From UBA822 sp965249775 (GTDB taxonomy: Bacteria > Gemmatimonadota > Gemmatimonadetes > Longimicrobiales > Gaopeijiaceae): a stretch of DNA of 64,000 nucleotides. A model generated the notes under the pieces. That model had not been told where the DNA came from and ran no database searches. It was given only the letters and a program-made list of their open reading frames with translations. A program made the position numbers and the translations under genes. Shown piece by piece: positions 25,760 through 35,053 of the stretch. The first letter of the stretch is position 1. The number at the start of each line of letters is the position of its first letter. The stretch covers positions 1,116,001-1,180,000 of the forward strand of contig OZ252253.1 in assembly GCA_965249775.1 (NCBI GenBank), read 5' to 3'.

Positions 25760-27679
25760 CTATTCGTCCGAACCGGACGAAGACGGACGCCTCGGACTCG
25801 GTCGTGTCCTACGCCTGTTCCCACCCGATCTGGGAACGGGAGCGGAGGAAGCAGAATCGTCTACCGGCGCAGGAGAGGAAAATGAAGATTCTCTCGCTAG
25901 GGATGGCTCCGTCCCGATATCAGACTCTGGCGGAGCCTCTTGTTCATTCGGGGACTTCACGGACCGCCGGGCCAAGTCGGCCTTCCACTCGGCCAATACT
26001 TGAGGCGCGCGCCGGGGGACGATCTCGGCCACGCGACCAGGTTCGTTTTCGAACACGACGAAGATGTCCGGACCGAAGGCCTCCACCAGGGTTTCGGCTG
26101 TCTTCTTGCCGACGCCCCCGTAGGAGTTCGTCAGATAGCTGACGATCGCCCGCTCGCTCGTGGGCAAGCCGAGCCCGCTGATATCGACCGCGGTTGGGGC
26201 CACGGATGCCGACGACGATGCGGCCGCGGGTCCGGCCGAGGACCCGTCTGGCGTTCCACCTGCCCTACCCACAGCCTGCCCTTCCAGCAAGACAGGGCCG
26301 TCCACCGGGCTGTAACTGTCTCTTCGACCCCCGGAGCCTCCTCGGGGCCCCAGTCGTCCGGTGAGGCCGGCTTCCTCTGTTGTTGGCGGGCCCTCTGGTG
26401 CTGGCGTGGTCGACGTCGCTGGCCGTCCCTCGTCTTCGCCCGCCCGATCCTCAGCCACGGACGGAGGACCTGTGGTGGAGTCCGCAAGCGAGACGCGGTA
26501 GTTGCCCATCGCCGTCTTCGAGAGAGAGATCACGCCGTGCTCCTCCGCCTGAAGGAGGAAGCGGCTGAACTTGCCGAAGCCCAGCTCTCCCTCATCGAAA
26601 CCCGGGTCGCCCGCCAACATCTTTCGTTTGACGTCCGAGTCACGAGCCGAATCTTTTCCCATCTGCTTGAGATTCTGAAGGCACCGAAGCATCAAATCGT
26701 AGGCGGAACGGAGCGGCTCGGCCTCCATGTCTCCCGCCGGGCCCGAGCGCTCGGACCCTTCCCGCGCCTCCCGTCCTTCCGCGTCCCTCGCCTCGCCACC
26801 GCCGGCCTTCTCGCCTCGCGGGGCCTTCGCCTGTCTTCCTCTTCGCGCGGCGGGCCGACTCCGCGCCTTGGGCTCTCTCGGGGCAGCTGAATCGTCGGCC
26901 ACGCTCCGACTCGAGCCGGCCTTAATCTCGTACTGCCCATTCTCGAGCTTGTGGAGCCGGACGAGGCCCCGATTGGCCGCTTCCGCGACGAACTTGGAAA
27001 ACTTGCTGAAGCCGAAGTTGCCCTCGCTAAACCTTCCGTCGAGCTCCAGCATCACCTGCTTGAGGCGGTCGGAGCGCATGACGTCACCCCGTGAGGACAT
27101 TCGGCTCACCGCCCTCTCCACGAGATCCCACGGATCGTTGTCCTTACCGGTAGCCTCGGTCGTCTTTCGAAGCCCGGTAAGGCTCGTGTAGGAGTAGTAT
27201 TCGTCGCAATTCTGAACCAGGATATCCGAGCTGGACTCCTGGATCCCCACACCGATCACGTACTTTCCATATTCCTTGAGCTTCAGGACCAGGCTCGAAA
27301 AGTCGGAGTCGCCGGTGAGAAGAATGAAAGTGCCGATTTCGGGTCGGATAAAGACCAACTCCACCCCGTCGATCGCCATCCGGATGTCGGTCGCATTCTT
27401 CTTCGAGCTCCCGTAGGCGGGAGCGAAAATCAAGTCGACGGACGCCTCGGAGAGTGGGACGATATACTGCGGATAACGCCGCCAGTCGGCATACGCCCGC
27501 TGGACCGTGACCTTTCCACGGATGACGTCAGATTGGAGTAGGCTCTTCAGTTCTTTGGAGAGGTCGCTACGCATCCCCATCGTGACGTTGTCGAAGTCGA
27601 TGAGGAGGGCCGCATTGGGAGCATCGGCCGGTACTTTACTGGGCCCCTCTGCATGGGGGGCCTGAGTGTACTGATTCAT
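25760..27679 (-). CDS. NYN-domain RNase-like protein with two LOTUS domains and HhH
   Basis: This 639-residue cytosolic protein has an N-terminal NYN/LabA-type PIN-like nuclease domain (about 20-165) with the acidic site intact: LLIDFDN, NATDIRMAID and TGDSDFS. Two OST-HTH/LOTUS domains follow, at about 182-255 and 325-398; both share the FxEGxxGFxKFSxF core. Each is followed by a low-complexity linker rich in Arg, Gly, Pro and Ser. Residues about 500-570 look like a helix-hairpin-helix nucleic-acid module (GGVGKKTAETLVEAFG). NYN-LOTUS proteins are probable RNA nucleases; the HhH end is less familiar. The ATG at 27679 has AAGGAA before it; 12 upstream codons are open but lack a site. Confidence 0.8.
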   Translation of the reverse strand: MNQYTQAPHAEGPSKVPADAPNAALLIDFDNVTMGMRSDLSKELKSLLQSDVIRGKVTVQRAYADWRRYPQYIVPLSEASVDLIFAPAYGSSKKNATDIRMAIDGVELVFIRPEIGTFILLTGDSDFSSLVLKLKEYGKYVIGVGIQESSSDILVQNCDEYYSYTSLTGLRKTTEATGKDNDPWDLVERAVSRMSSRGDVMRSDRLKQVMLELDGRFSEGNFGFSKFSKFVAEAANRGLVRLHKLENGQYEIKAGSSRSVADDSAAPREPKARSRPAARRGRQAKAPRGEKAGGGEARDAEGREAREGSERSGPAGDMEAEPLRSAYDLMLRCLQNLKQMGKDSARDSDVKRKMLAGDPGFDEGELGFGKFSRFLLQAEEHGVISLSKTAMGNYRVSLADSTTGPPSVAEDRAGEDEGRPATSTTPAPEGPPTTEEAGLTGRLGPRGGSGGRRDSYSPVDGPVLLEGQAVGRAGGTPDGSSAGPAAASSSASVAPTAVDISGLGLPTSERAIVSYLTNSYGGVGKKTAETLVEAFGPDIFVVFENEPGRVAEIVPRRAPQVLAEWKADLARRSVKSPNEQEAPPESDIGTEPSLARESSFSSPAPVDDSASSAPVPRSGGNRRRTRPSPRRPSSSGSDE

Positions 27680-27817
27680 TTTTTTCCTTCTCGCGAATAT
27701 GTTGGCCGGCTCCACTCGCGAGACCTCCCCACTCGTTCCAGTCCTTCGAGCCGCACTGGGGCGTCTCTGATCTGGAAGGAGTCGGGGGGGTCACTGATTC
27801 GAGTGCCCGGCGATCCT

Positions 27818-29413
27818 TCATGTCTTTGGTTCTGCGTGCGCCGCTCGAATGAGGCGCGACAACTCGCCCCGCTGGACCTTTCCTGTCCCCGTCAACGGGA
27901 ACTCGTCCATGAACTGGACTACGTCTGGTACCTTGTAGTCGGCGAGTGTGACCGAGCACCAATCTTGTATCTCTTGGCTGGTCACGATGGCACCCTCCTC
28001 AGGGAGGACGCACGCGTAGATGGCCTCTCCCAGAAGCTCGTCCGGGACTCCTGCCACCATGGCCTCACGTACCGCCGGATGAGATTGAAGGCGATCCTCA
28101 ACCTCACGGGGGTAAACGTTTGATCCACTACGAATAATAACCTCTTTCTTGCGGCCAACCAAATGGATGAAGCCCTCCTCGTCCTCCATCCCCAGATCAC
28201 CTGTAAGAAAATATCCGTCTGAGTCGAGCAAATTGGAGGTCTCGCGTGGTTGTCGGTAATACCCTCGCATGACGCCCGGACCCCGCACCGCGATCTCGCC
28301 CACGCTCTCCAACGGCAACTCCGTTCCATCGGGATCCAAAATCCTGACGACATTGTTCTCCAGGGGACGCCCGACCGTGAAGATACGCTTCGCCTCCGGA
28401 TCGTCAGGAACAGTGACACATACCGTCGAGGACGTCTCCGTGAGAGAGTAGGCAATCAGAAGCTCCGGGCAGATCTTCTCCTGTACCTCCTTCACGAGAG
28501 CATCGGACACGGGCGCTCCAGCCACCAAGCCCCGGCGAAGAGAGTCGAGGTCTCTTGGGTCCTTTGTCTGCTCTCGGAGCTCGGCGACAAAGAGCGTCGG
28601 CACTCCATAGTGCACGGTCGCCTGGTGGCGCTCCACGAGGTCCAAGGCGCCAGCCGGTCCAAACTCGTCCTGGAGTACGAGCGTCGCTCCTGACAAGAGG
28701 GAACCGAGGATTCCGGGCCCCAGCCCGAACACGTGGAACAAGGCCATGATGCCCACCACTCGATCATCTTGGTCCAACCCCAAGGCGTCCGCCGTACTCC
28801 CCGCCACCTGTAAGAGGTTGGCGTGCGTCAGCTCTACGCCCTTGGGCTTCCCAGTCGTACCGGCCGTGTAAAGGATCGCGAAAACTTCATCCGCGTCAGG
28901 CGGCGCCGCAACTGAGTAGTCCCGTCCACCCCCGGCGGAAAGCAGATCCTCGAATTGAAAGACGCGGTCATCGTGCCAGAGATCCTCCTCACCCACTGTG
29001 ATGAGATACTTGAGGTCAGGAAGCTGAGCCAGCAGCTCTTCGAAGACTTGAAGGAAGTCGAGATCTTCAAGGGTTTCCGCTGTGATCGCCACCACGGCCT
29101 CGGAATGGCGGAGGGTATACCGCAGATCATCGGCAGTCAGTCTCGGATTCAAAGGCACCAGGACGGCACCCACCTTGGCCACGGCGAACATCGAGATAAC
29201 GAACTCCGGCCATGAGGGCATAACGACAGCGACCCGATCTCCGGGCTCGATACCGAGACCATGGAGCGACGCGGCCAGAGCCTCCGCGCGAGTCTCCATC
29301 TGCCCGAACGTGACGGCCTCGCCTTCGAAGATAAGGAAGGGCGCTTCCGGATCCGTCGTGGCACGCAAGGCGAGGGCCGCCGGCACCGTAAGATCGGCCG
29401 ATCGTCCTCCCAC
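27818..29413 (-). CDS. Long-chain fatty acid-CoA ligase / AMP-binding enzyme
   Basis: This 531-residue ANL-superfamily enzyme activates a carboxylic acid through an acyl-AMP and passes it to CoA. It has the P-loop YTAGTTGKPKG, the YSLTETSS motif, the hinge GYFLTGDLG and the C-terminal catalytic Lys in LTGTGKVQRGEL. The pattern fits medium- or long-chain acyl-CoA ligases, though substrate range cannot be fixed. The GTG at 29413 is the only start after a stop codon and has a full AAGGAGGT ribosome-binding site 7 bases upstream. The nearby etfBA operon could take electrons from beta-oxidation of its product. Confidence 0.88.
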   Translation of the reverse strand: MGGRSADLTVPAALALRATTDPEAPFLIFEGEAVTFGQMETRAEALAASLHGLGIEPGDRVAVVMPSWPEFVISMFAVAKVGAVLVPLNPRLTADDLRYTLRHSEAVVAITAETLEDLDFLQVFEELLAQLPDLKYLITVGEEDLWHDDRVFQFEDLLSAGGGRDYSVAAPPDADEVFAILYTAGTTGKPKGVELTHANLLQVAGSTADALGLDQDDRVVGIMALFHVFGLGPGILGSLLSGATLVLQDEFGPAGALDLVERHQATVHYGVPTLFVAELREQTKDPRDLDSLRRGLVAGAPVSDALVKEVQEKICPELLIAYSLTETSSTVCVTVPDDPEAKRIFTVGRPLENNVVRILDPDGTELPLESVGEIAVRGPGVMRGYYRQPRETSNLLDSDGYFLTGDLGMEDEEGFIHLVGRKKEVIIRSGSNVYPREVEDRLQSHPAVREAMVAGVPDELLGEAIYACVLPEEGAIVTSQEIQDWCSVTLADYKVPDVVQFMDEFPLTGTGKVQRGELSRLIRAAHAEPKT

Positions 29414-29469
29414 CGACTAGACCTCCTTCGAGTTTGCTGGCACGAGAACAGACTCCGAGGCGCTCTCGT

Positions 29470-30591
29470 CTACGCTGTAGAGGGCTGTTCGAGGAGGCCC
29501 AGCACTACCTCCTCATCGACAGGTTGACTCCACGATCCGCCGGCGATGTGGACGGCTCCGATTCTGGAAAGAAAAACGAAGCGCGTAAGGCCGTGACGGA
29601 CCTTCTTATCTGAAGCAAGATAGGTCATGATGTCGTTTGATGCGGCCCCATCGGGGATGTCGATCGGAAGTCCCACACGCGCCAGAACTTTCTCGAGTCG
29701 CTCGACAACGGCCGGGTCGGTCATTCCCAGCGACGCTCCGAGGCGAGCCTCGAGGATCATTCCGCACGCGACTGCGGTCCCGTGGGGCACGCGAAAGGAA
29801 CAGGCCGCCTCGATCGCGTGGCCGAGCGTATGACCGAAATTCAGGATCTCCCTCCGCCCCCCCTCCCGTTCGTCCTCCGACACCACCGCAGATTTCAGCT
29901 CCACCGACCGCGCCACCGCCCGCTCGAGCGAGGCAGCCTCTCCGTCCAAGAGCTCCGGCATCTCTCGGTCGAGCTCGTCGAAGTACGCCTCATCCATGAT
30001 CGCTCCGTGCTTGACGGCCTCGATCATTCCTTGAGCCCGCTCCGCCCTCGGGAGCGTTGCCACGACGTTCGGATCCGAGACGACGAGATTCGGAGCGTGG
30101 AATGCTCCCACCAGATTCTTTCCGGCCTCGACGTCCACTCCCGTCTTGCCACCGATCGACGCGTCGATCATCGCCACCAGACTGGTCGGTACCTGCACGA
30201 CGGGGATGCCCCTCATGTACGTCGCCGCGACGAAGCCGCCGAGGTCACCGGTTACGCCCCCACCCATCGCGATCAGGCATGAGTCACGACCGAATCCGGC
30301 ATCGAGGAGGCGATCGGTCAACTCGGACCACGTGGTCCGACTCTTACTGCGCTCACCAGCCTCGAACGGAAAGAGCTCGGACCTCAAGCCGGCATCCTTC
30401 AGCTGAAGGATCGTGGACTCTCCGTAGAGCGCGGCCACGTTGGAGTCGGAGACCAGAGCGTACCGATGAGCCGGCGCGTACTCCTCCAGAAGCGCGGCCA
30501 ACGAGCTGAGCAGGCCGCGGCCCACAAGCACCTTGTAGGGCCCACTGGCTCCGCTCGTCGTGACAGCAATCGGGGCTGCCTTATCGGTCAT
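29470..30591 (-). CDS. aroB: 3-dehydroquinate synthase
   Basis: AroB turns DAHP into 3-dehydroquinate, the second step of the shikimate pathway. The 373-residue product has the NAD-binding GGGVTGDLGGFVAATYMRG, the DASIGGKTGVD loop and the zinc ligands in MIEAVKHG, NFGHTLGHAIE and PHGTAVACG. Length is normal. Its ATG overlaps the stop of the upstream metalloprotease-like gene (ATGA at 30588-30591), so the two are translated in a coupled way. No other aro gene is in the window. Confidence 0.95.
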   Translation of the reverse strand: MTDKAAPIAVTTSGASGPYKVLVGRGLLSSLAALLEEYAPAHRYALVSDSNVAALYGESTILQLKDAGLRSELFPFEAGERSKSRTTWSELTDRLLDAGFGRDSCLIAMGGGVTGDLGGFVAATYMRGIPVVQVPTSLVAMIDASIGGKTGVDVEAGKNLVGAFHAPNLVVSDPNVVATLPRAERAQGMIEAVKHGAIMDEAYFDELDREMPELLDGEAASLERAVARSVELKSAVVSEDEREGGRREILNFGHTLGHAIEAACSFRVPHGTAVACGMILEARLGASLGMTDPAVVERLEKVLARVGLPIDIPDGAASNDIMTYLASDKKVRHGLTRFVFLSRIGAVHIAGGSWSQPVDEEVVLGLLEQPSTA

Positions 30592-31793
30592 TCGGGGTTC
30601 AAATCTTCGACGGACGCTGTTACCTCCGGCGCGTCCCCCACCAGCAGCCGGGTCGCCGGAAGGCCCCCAATCTCCAGCGCCGTCAGAGACGCCGGCTTGG
30701 GGAAGGCCGACAGGTGCGGCTCCAACGCGCGGACGAATTCGTCGCGCTGAGCCTCGGTGTCCCAGACACCAAACCAGGCGAGCGAGCGATCTCCCTGGCC
30801 GTCGCCCAGGAGTACGTAGCGATCCCCGGCCCAGCCAAACGCCGAGGCCCGAGAGGCTCCCACCGTTTCCAACAGAATGCCCAACTCCAGCTCACCCAAC
30901 GTGTCCTCGTAGAGTCGGCTCCACCCGTCTTCCACCACCACGCCGACCCGTCGAGGCAGGTCCTGCTGCCCGTGCGCGAAGCCCTGGGGGTGGAGAATCT
31001 GCTCCGTCGAGCGCGGGAGGTCGGAACCGAATGGTGGGGCACGGCCCCCTCGCTCCCTCCAAAGAAACTCGACGAATCGTACTCCGCCTCTGTATGGAAA
31101 CAAGACGGATTCCTGCAAGACGAGGGGCGCCCGAGCAAGAGCCGGTGACTCCATTCTCGCCACCTCCAAAGCCGGGCCCAAACTCTCAGAGAAATCTGGC
31201 AGGTCCGTAAGGTCCAACGCCCCGCCCTGCCCCTGCATCAGAAATTCGAACATCACCAGGGTCGCATGCCCCTCGATCGCCGCCTGAGCGGCCGCGCGAC
31301 GGTCGTTGCTCAGGCCGGGGGCGGTGACGGCATCGAGATCCGTGTTCTGGTCCTGGATGGCATGAACCAATTCGTGGACCAAGAGAGACTCGATTGCCTC
31401 GTCAGGTTGGTCGTCGAGCACGAACAGGGTCGTGGAGTCCGGATCGTAAAAGCCGGCAACCTGCTCGAGATAGAGGGCCTTGAGCGTGCCCCTCAAGTCC
31501 ATGTCACCGGGAACGAGGCCGAGGAGCCCATAAGCCTCGGAGAGCAATTCTGCGCGCCCCTCCGGAAACTCCTCGTCGATTTTGGACTCCAAGTACCGCT
31601 CGAGCTCCCCCCGAGAGCGGCGCTCGACGCGCACCGGGTCTCGAAGCTCCATTCCCGAGCGGGATGCGAGGTCGGGTAGAATCCGAACCGCAATCTCGGC
31701 GAGCCTCGGATCGGAGGATGTTACGAGCCCCGTATCATCGGGACTGTCGCACGCCAGACTCGCTAGGAGGAGCGGCAGGACGAGAGGCGCCAT
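30588..31793 (-). CDS. HExxH putative metalloprotease lipoprotein
   Basis: The 401-residue product begins with MAPLVLPLLLASLAC, a clean lipoprotein signal with its Cys at residue 15. Near residue 145 it has VHELVHAIQDQ, a zinc-metalloprotease HExxH motif, followed about 35 residues later by an EGHA segment that may give the third ligand, as in gluzincin-type enzymes. The second half is beta-rich and has no known domain. I do not recognise a named family. Other in-frame starts at 31841 and 31859 would extend into the cupin gene; 31793 is chosen because it gives the signal peptide and has a GAGG upstream. Its stop overlaps the aroB start. Confidence 0.7.
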   Translation of the reverse strand: MAPLVLPLLLASLACDSPDDTGLVTSSDPRLAEIAVRILPDLASRSGMELRDPVRVERRSRGELERYLESKIDEEFPEGRAELLSEAYGLLGLVPGDMDLRGTLKALYLEQVAGFYDPDSTTLFVLDDQPDEAIESLLVHELVHAIQDQNTDLDAVTAPGLSNDRRAAAQAAIEGHATLVMFEFLMQGQGGALDLTDLPDFSESLGPALEVARMESPALARAPLVLQESVLFPYRGGVRFVEFLWRERGGRAPPFGSDLPRSTEQILHPQGFAHGQQDLPRRVGVVVEDGWSRLYEDTLGELELGILLETVGASRASAFGWAGDRYVLLGDGQGDRSLAWFGVWDTEAQRDEFVRALEPHLSAFPKPASLTALEIGGLPATRLLVGDAPEVTASVEDLNPE

Positions 31794-31833
31794 CGTGCCT
31801 CGACGCGAGCTTCCGACGGATCCGGGTGGGACG

Positions 31834-32199
31834 TCACCCATCGGCTGGGGCTCTTCCATATCGGTCCTCCAAACGAACGACGTCGTCCAAGTGCGGTGTC
31901 GACGCTTCGAGAACGTCACAGTCTGTGATCGCGACCATGCGGTGCACCGTTCCTGTTGCAACGTGGAAACTCTCACCGGCCCGCAAGTCGATGTCTTCGA
32001 GGTCCGTCTCGGAGCTCCCCGCCGAAAAACGCATCTCGCCCGTGAGGAGGTGGATCGTCTCGTCTTTCCGCTCGTGGTACTGCAGCGAAAGGGCCTCGCC
32101 CGCGGCGATGTGCAGGAGTTTACCCACGTACTCACTCGTGTCCGCCCAGATGAGCTCGTAGCCCCACGGCTTTTCGACGCGTCGAGGAGTATGCTTCAA
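31834..32199 (-). CDS. Cupin protein, mannose-6-phosphate isomerase-like
   Basis: This 121-residue single-domain cupin begins with the phrase EKPWGYELIWA, shared with the C-terminal cupin of type II mannose-6-phosphate isomerases and related sugar-phosphate cupins. The metal site is suggested by QYHERKDETIHLLTGE and FHVATGTVHRM. Such stand-alone cupins may be isomerases or sugar-binding proteins. It is the first gene of a - strand trio with the metalloprotease-like gene and aroB, with a 40-base gap to the former. The substrate is open. Confidence 0.8.
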   Translation of the reverse strand: MKHTPRRVEKPWGYELIWADTSEYVGKLLHIAAGEALSLQYHERKDETIHLLTGEMRFSAGSSETDLEDIDLRAGESFHVATGTVHRMVAITDCDVLEASTPHLDDVVRLEDRYGRAPADG

Positions 32200-32476
32200 G
32201 TTCGGGTTCCAGTTGAGCGTCCCAAAAAATGACGTTGATGGACAGCGTGACCATGGTCAAGGGCCGGATCACTGGCACGAAAAGTGCATTCTCTTGGGAT
32301 GGTGACGAAATGTGAGCGGCCGTCGACGACAACGGTGGGTGGTCAAGAGACTATATTGCTTTGAGGGACCCTAGAGACCTCTGACCGGTACTGCACGATG
32401 TCCATCCAAGGTGTCGGCGAGTAGGCGCCCTCAGTGAAGGGGTATCGGAGACGACCGCGAAACAACGGGAGGATCG
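32200..32476. other. Divergent intergenic region, cupin / PBP1A
   Basis: This 277-base gap separates the - strand cupin gene from the + strand PBP1A gene and should hold both promoters. I see an AT-rich ACTATATTGC near 32350 that could be a -10 region for the PBP1A gene, but no convincing -35 at the right spacing. No RNA gene, repeat or reading frame is supported. Confidence 0.4.
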
Positions 32477-34630
32477 ATGTCCGTGATCAAGATGCTGTGG
32501 GATCCCCGCGTAATGGCCCTCGGCACGGTTCTCTTCCTGGGGCTCGGCGTCGGCGCTGCCTGCGGCGCCTGGCGGAACGTTTGCGCAGACTGCCCGTCGA
32601 TCGCACAGATCCGGACCTTCCAGCCCCAACAAGCCAGCAGGCTCTACAGTCACGATGGACGCCTGTTGTCCGAGCTCGGGATCGAGCGCCGGACGCCGGT
32701 GTCCATCAACGCTCTCCCCGAGTACGTGCCGCAGGCGTTCGTGGCAGTGGAAGACAAGCGCTTCTACGAACACCGAGGCATCGACCCGCGCGGGATGGCA
32801 CGTTCGGCCGTCGGCCTTCTCACCGGCCAAAGCGGGAGCCAAGGCGGCGGCAGCACGATCACGCAGCAGCTCGCCCGCAACATGTTCGAGACGTCCGTCG
32901 ACGCTCGAATCCGATCCGGGTGGGGGCTCATCGTACGGAAGCTCAAAGAGATTTGGGTGGCTTTCGCCCTGGAGGAAGCGTACACGAAGGATCAGATCCT
33001 CGAAGCCTACATGAACGAGGTCAACTACGCGCATGGGTGGTACGGAATCCAGTACGCAGCGAGAAACTACTTCGGCAAGAATGCCGCGAACCTCAACCCC
33101 GCGGAGGCCGCCCTTCTTGCCGCTATTGTAAACCGTCCGGAGTACTACAGTCCGATTCGAAACCCTGATAATGCGGTAAGCCGGAGGCGACTCGTGCTCC
33201 GGCGAATGATCGATCAGGGTGTGATCCCTGCCGAAGACTTCGAGCTATACGCGAACGCTCCGATTCCCACCGAGCGCGCGGAGGATGGCGGGACCATCGC
33301 ACCCTATTTCGTGGAGTGGGTCCGTCAGATGCTGGATGAGCGCTTCGGAAGCCAGCTCTACACAGCCGGATACAACGTATACACGACGCTCGACGTGCGC
33401 ATGCAACGAGCCGCTGAGACGTCCATGCAGGAGGGGTGGGAGGGCATCGAGGCCCGGGCCGGCTTCACGCACATAACGTATCAGGCGTACCAGGATTCGC
33501 TCGCCGCAGGTGTGGCGCTGCCTGACTCCGTCTCCTACGTAGAGGGGCTCTTCGTCGCTCTGGACCCCTGGAGCGGATCGGTGCGGGCGATGATCGGCGG
33601 CCGGGACTTCGGCCTCTCGAAGTTCAACCGAGCAACACAGGCGCTTCGCCAAGCCGGTTCGGGCTTCAAGCCCTTCGTGTACACAGCCGCCATAGCCAGC
33701 CGCATCCCCACTACGTATGTGGTCCTGGACAGCCCGTACATGACGGTCCAGCCCGACGGAACGGAGTGGAGACCCACCAATTACGATGGACGTTTCGAGG
33801 GTCCGATGACCATTCGTCGGGGCCTGATGAGATCTCAGAACCTGATCGCCATCAAGCTGGGCCAGGAGATCGGACTCGAGACCGTGGCGCAGACGGCGCA
33901 GCGTATGGGAATTCGAAGCGAGATCGAACGTTACCCCTCGACGGCCATCGGGGCGGTGGAGGTATACCCCCTGCAGATGGCCGAGGCCTATTCGACGTTT
34001 GCGAACCAGGGCACCAAGGTGCGGCCCTTCCCGATCCTACGGGTGGAGGACGCCGCGGGACGGGTACTCTGGGACCCACGACCCGAACGTACGGAGGTCC
34101 TCGACCCTCTCGTGACCCGTATCATGATCTCCATGCTTCAAGGGGTGGTGGATGGGGAGGGTGGAACCGGATACGGAGCCATCAGAAACGTGGCGGGATT
34201 GCCGAGGGAAGTCGTGGCCGGCGGCAAGACCGGCACTACGAACGACGGCACGGACATCTGGTTCAATGGTTTTACGCCGAACCTGCTCGCGACGGTCTGG
34301 TTCGGGATGGACACTCCTCAGCAGATCTATCCACGGGCGACCGGCGCCGGCGCCCCGGCACCCGTGTGGGGCAACTTCATGCGGCGTGTGTATTACGGTG
34401 ATCCAAACGCTCTCGACCAGGAGCTACGGGAGCCGATGATTCCAATCCCGGAGCCGTGGGAGATCCCGGACGGGCTGGTGACCAGGCTCGTTGACCGTTC
34501 CACCGGGAAACTCGCCTCCCAGTGGTGCCCTCAGGAGGAGCAGATCCTGGAGATGTTCCTTCCGGGCACCGAGCCCACGGAGTACTGCGACCGCGACGAC
34601 TTCGGCCTGTTCCGAGTTCCAGCAAACTGA
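32477..34630 (+). CDS. mrcA: Penicillin-binding protein 1A, bifunctional
   Basis: This class A PBP polymerises glycan strands and cross-links them at the inner membrane. The 717-residue protein has an N-terminal membrane anchor (about 13-32), a GT51 glycosyltransferase domain (about 65-250; VAVEDKRFYEHRGID, GGSTITQQLARN) and a transpeptidase domain (about 330-640) with SGFK (SxxK), SQN (SxN) and KTGT. An ATG at 32477 has GGGAGG 5 bases upstream. It is somewhat shorter than the E. coli enzyme but complete. The gene stands alone, convergent with the YtxH gene. Confidence 0.93.
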   Translation: MSVIKMLWDPRVMALGTVLFLGLGVGAACGAWRNVCADCPSIAQIRTFQPQQASRLYSHDGRLLSELGIERRTPVSINALPEYVPQAFVAVEDKRFYEHRGIDPRGMARSAVGLLTGQSGSQGGGSTITQQLARNMFETSVDARIRSGWGLIVRKLKEIWVAFALEEAYTKDQILEAYMNEVNYAHGWYGIQYAARNYFGKNAANLNPAEAALLAAIVNRPEYYSPIRNPDNAVSRRRLVLRRMIDQGVIPAEDFELYANAPIPTERAEDGGTIAPYFVEWVRQMLDERFGSQLYTAGYNVYTTLDVRMQRAAETSMQEGWEGIEARAGFTHITYQAYQDSLAAGVALPDSVSYVEGLFVALDPWSGSVRAMIGGRDFGLSKFNRATQALRQAGSGFKPFVYTAAIASRIPTTYVVLDSPYMTVQPDGTEWRPTNYDGRFEGPMTIRRGLMRSQNLIAIKLGQEIGLETVAQTAQRMGIRSEIERYPSTAIGAVEVYPLQMAEAYSTFANQGTKVRPFPILRVEDAAGRVLWDPRPERTEVLDPLVTRIMISMLQGVVDGEGGTGYGAIRNVAGLPREVVAGGKTGTTNDGTDIWFNGFTPNLLATVWFGMDTPQQIYPRATGAGAPAPVWGNFMRRVYYGDPNALDQELREPMIPIPEPWEIPDGLVTRLVDRSTGKLASQWCPQEEQILEMFLPGTEPTEYCDRDDFGLFRVPAN

Positions 34631-34634
34631 GGAA

Positions 34635-34648
34635 GGCCGCTGACGGCC
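34635..34648. terminator. Short hairpin between convergent genes
   Basis: GGCCG CTGA CGGCC forms a 5-bp stem in the 20-base gap between the PBP1A stop and the YtxH stop. The place suits a shared terminator, but the T run is weak (tctagtt). Confidence 0.3.
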
Positions 34649-34650
34649 CT

Positions 34651-34908
34651 CTAGTTCCGTTTCACAGCGATACGCTTACGGGCGCCTCGCACGGCGTCGT
34701 CTACCTTGTCTTTGACGTCTGCGGCCAGATCGTCCCAATGATCGCTGGCGGATTCCCTCAGCTCTCCGGCGACCCTCCGGATCCTCTTGCGCGTCCTGAC
34801 ACCGGCGTCGGGAGCGGCAAGCAAAGCGATACCCGCACCCACCAACGCCCCCAGCAGGAAGACCGATACAATCGTCACGGAGTGCGCTACGTGATCCTCA
34901 TCCATCAT
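34651..34908 (-). CDS. YtxH-like membrane-anchored protein
   Basis: From the ATG at 34908 the product is 85 residues: a short acidic N-terminus, one membrane segment (TIVSVFLLGALVGAGIALLAAP) and a charged helical tail ending KRIAVKRN, the layout of YtxH-domain stress proteins. The start is uncertain, since the region before it is a 21-base repeat that duplicates the ribosome-binding site and an ATG pair. Starts at 34929 and 35001 are equally open and add 7 or 31 residues. A good promoter lies upstream. The function of YtxH proteins is poorly known. Confidence 0.7.
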   Translation of the reverse strand: MMDEDHVAHSVTIVSVFLLGALVGAGIALLAAPDAGVRTRKRIRRVAGELRESASDHWDDLAADVKDKVDDAVRGARKRIAVKRN

Positions 34909-34960
34909 CGACTCCTCTTCATCCATCATAGACTCCTCTTCATCATCGATTCCTCTTCGC
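34901..34960 (-). repeat. 21-base repeat duplicating RBS and start codons
   Basis: On the - strand the unit GAAGAGGAGTC plus ATGATGGAT occurs twice in full (34901-34921, 34922-34942) and once in part (34943-34960). Each full unit carries a GAGGAG ribosome-binding site just before an in-frame ATGATG, so translation may begin at more than one copy. Confidence 0.75.
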
Positions 34961-35053
34961 TGGGCTAGCCGTCCCGCGTGCCCGCTCACGTCTCGGCGCA
35001 TACACCTGATCGCCTAAGCTCAAATTAGCTGAGACGCCCGACCTTCATTTGGG

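Noticed and set aside
34901..34960. Regulatory RNA or operator array before the YtxH gene
   Set aside because: The repeat is explained by duplicated coding and ribosome-binding sequence in one frame.
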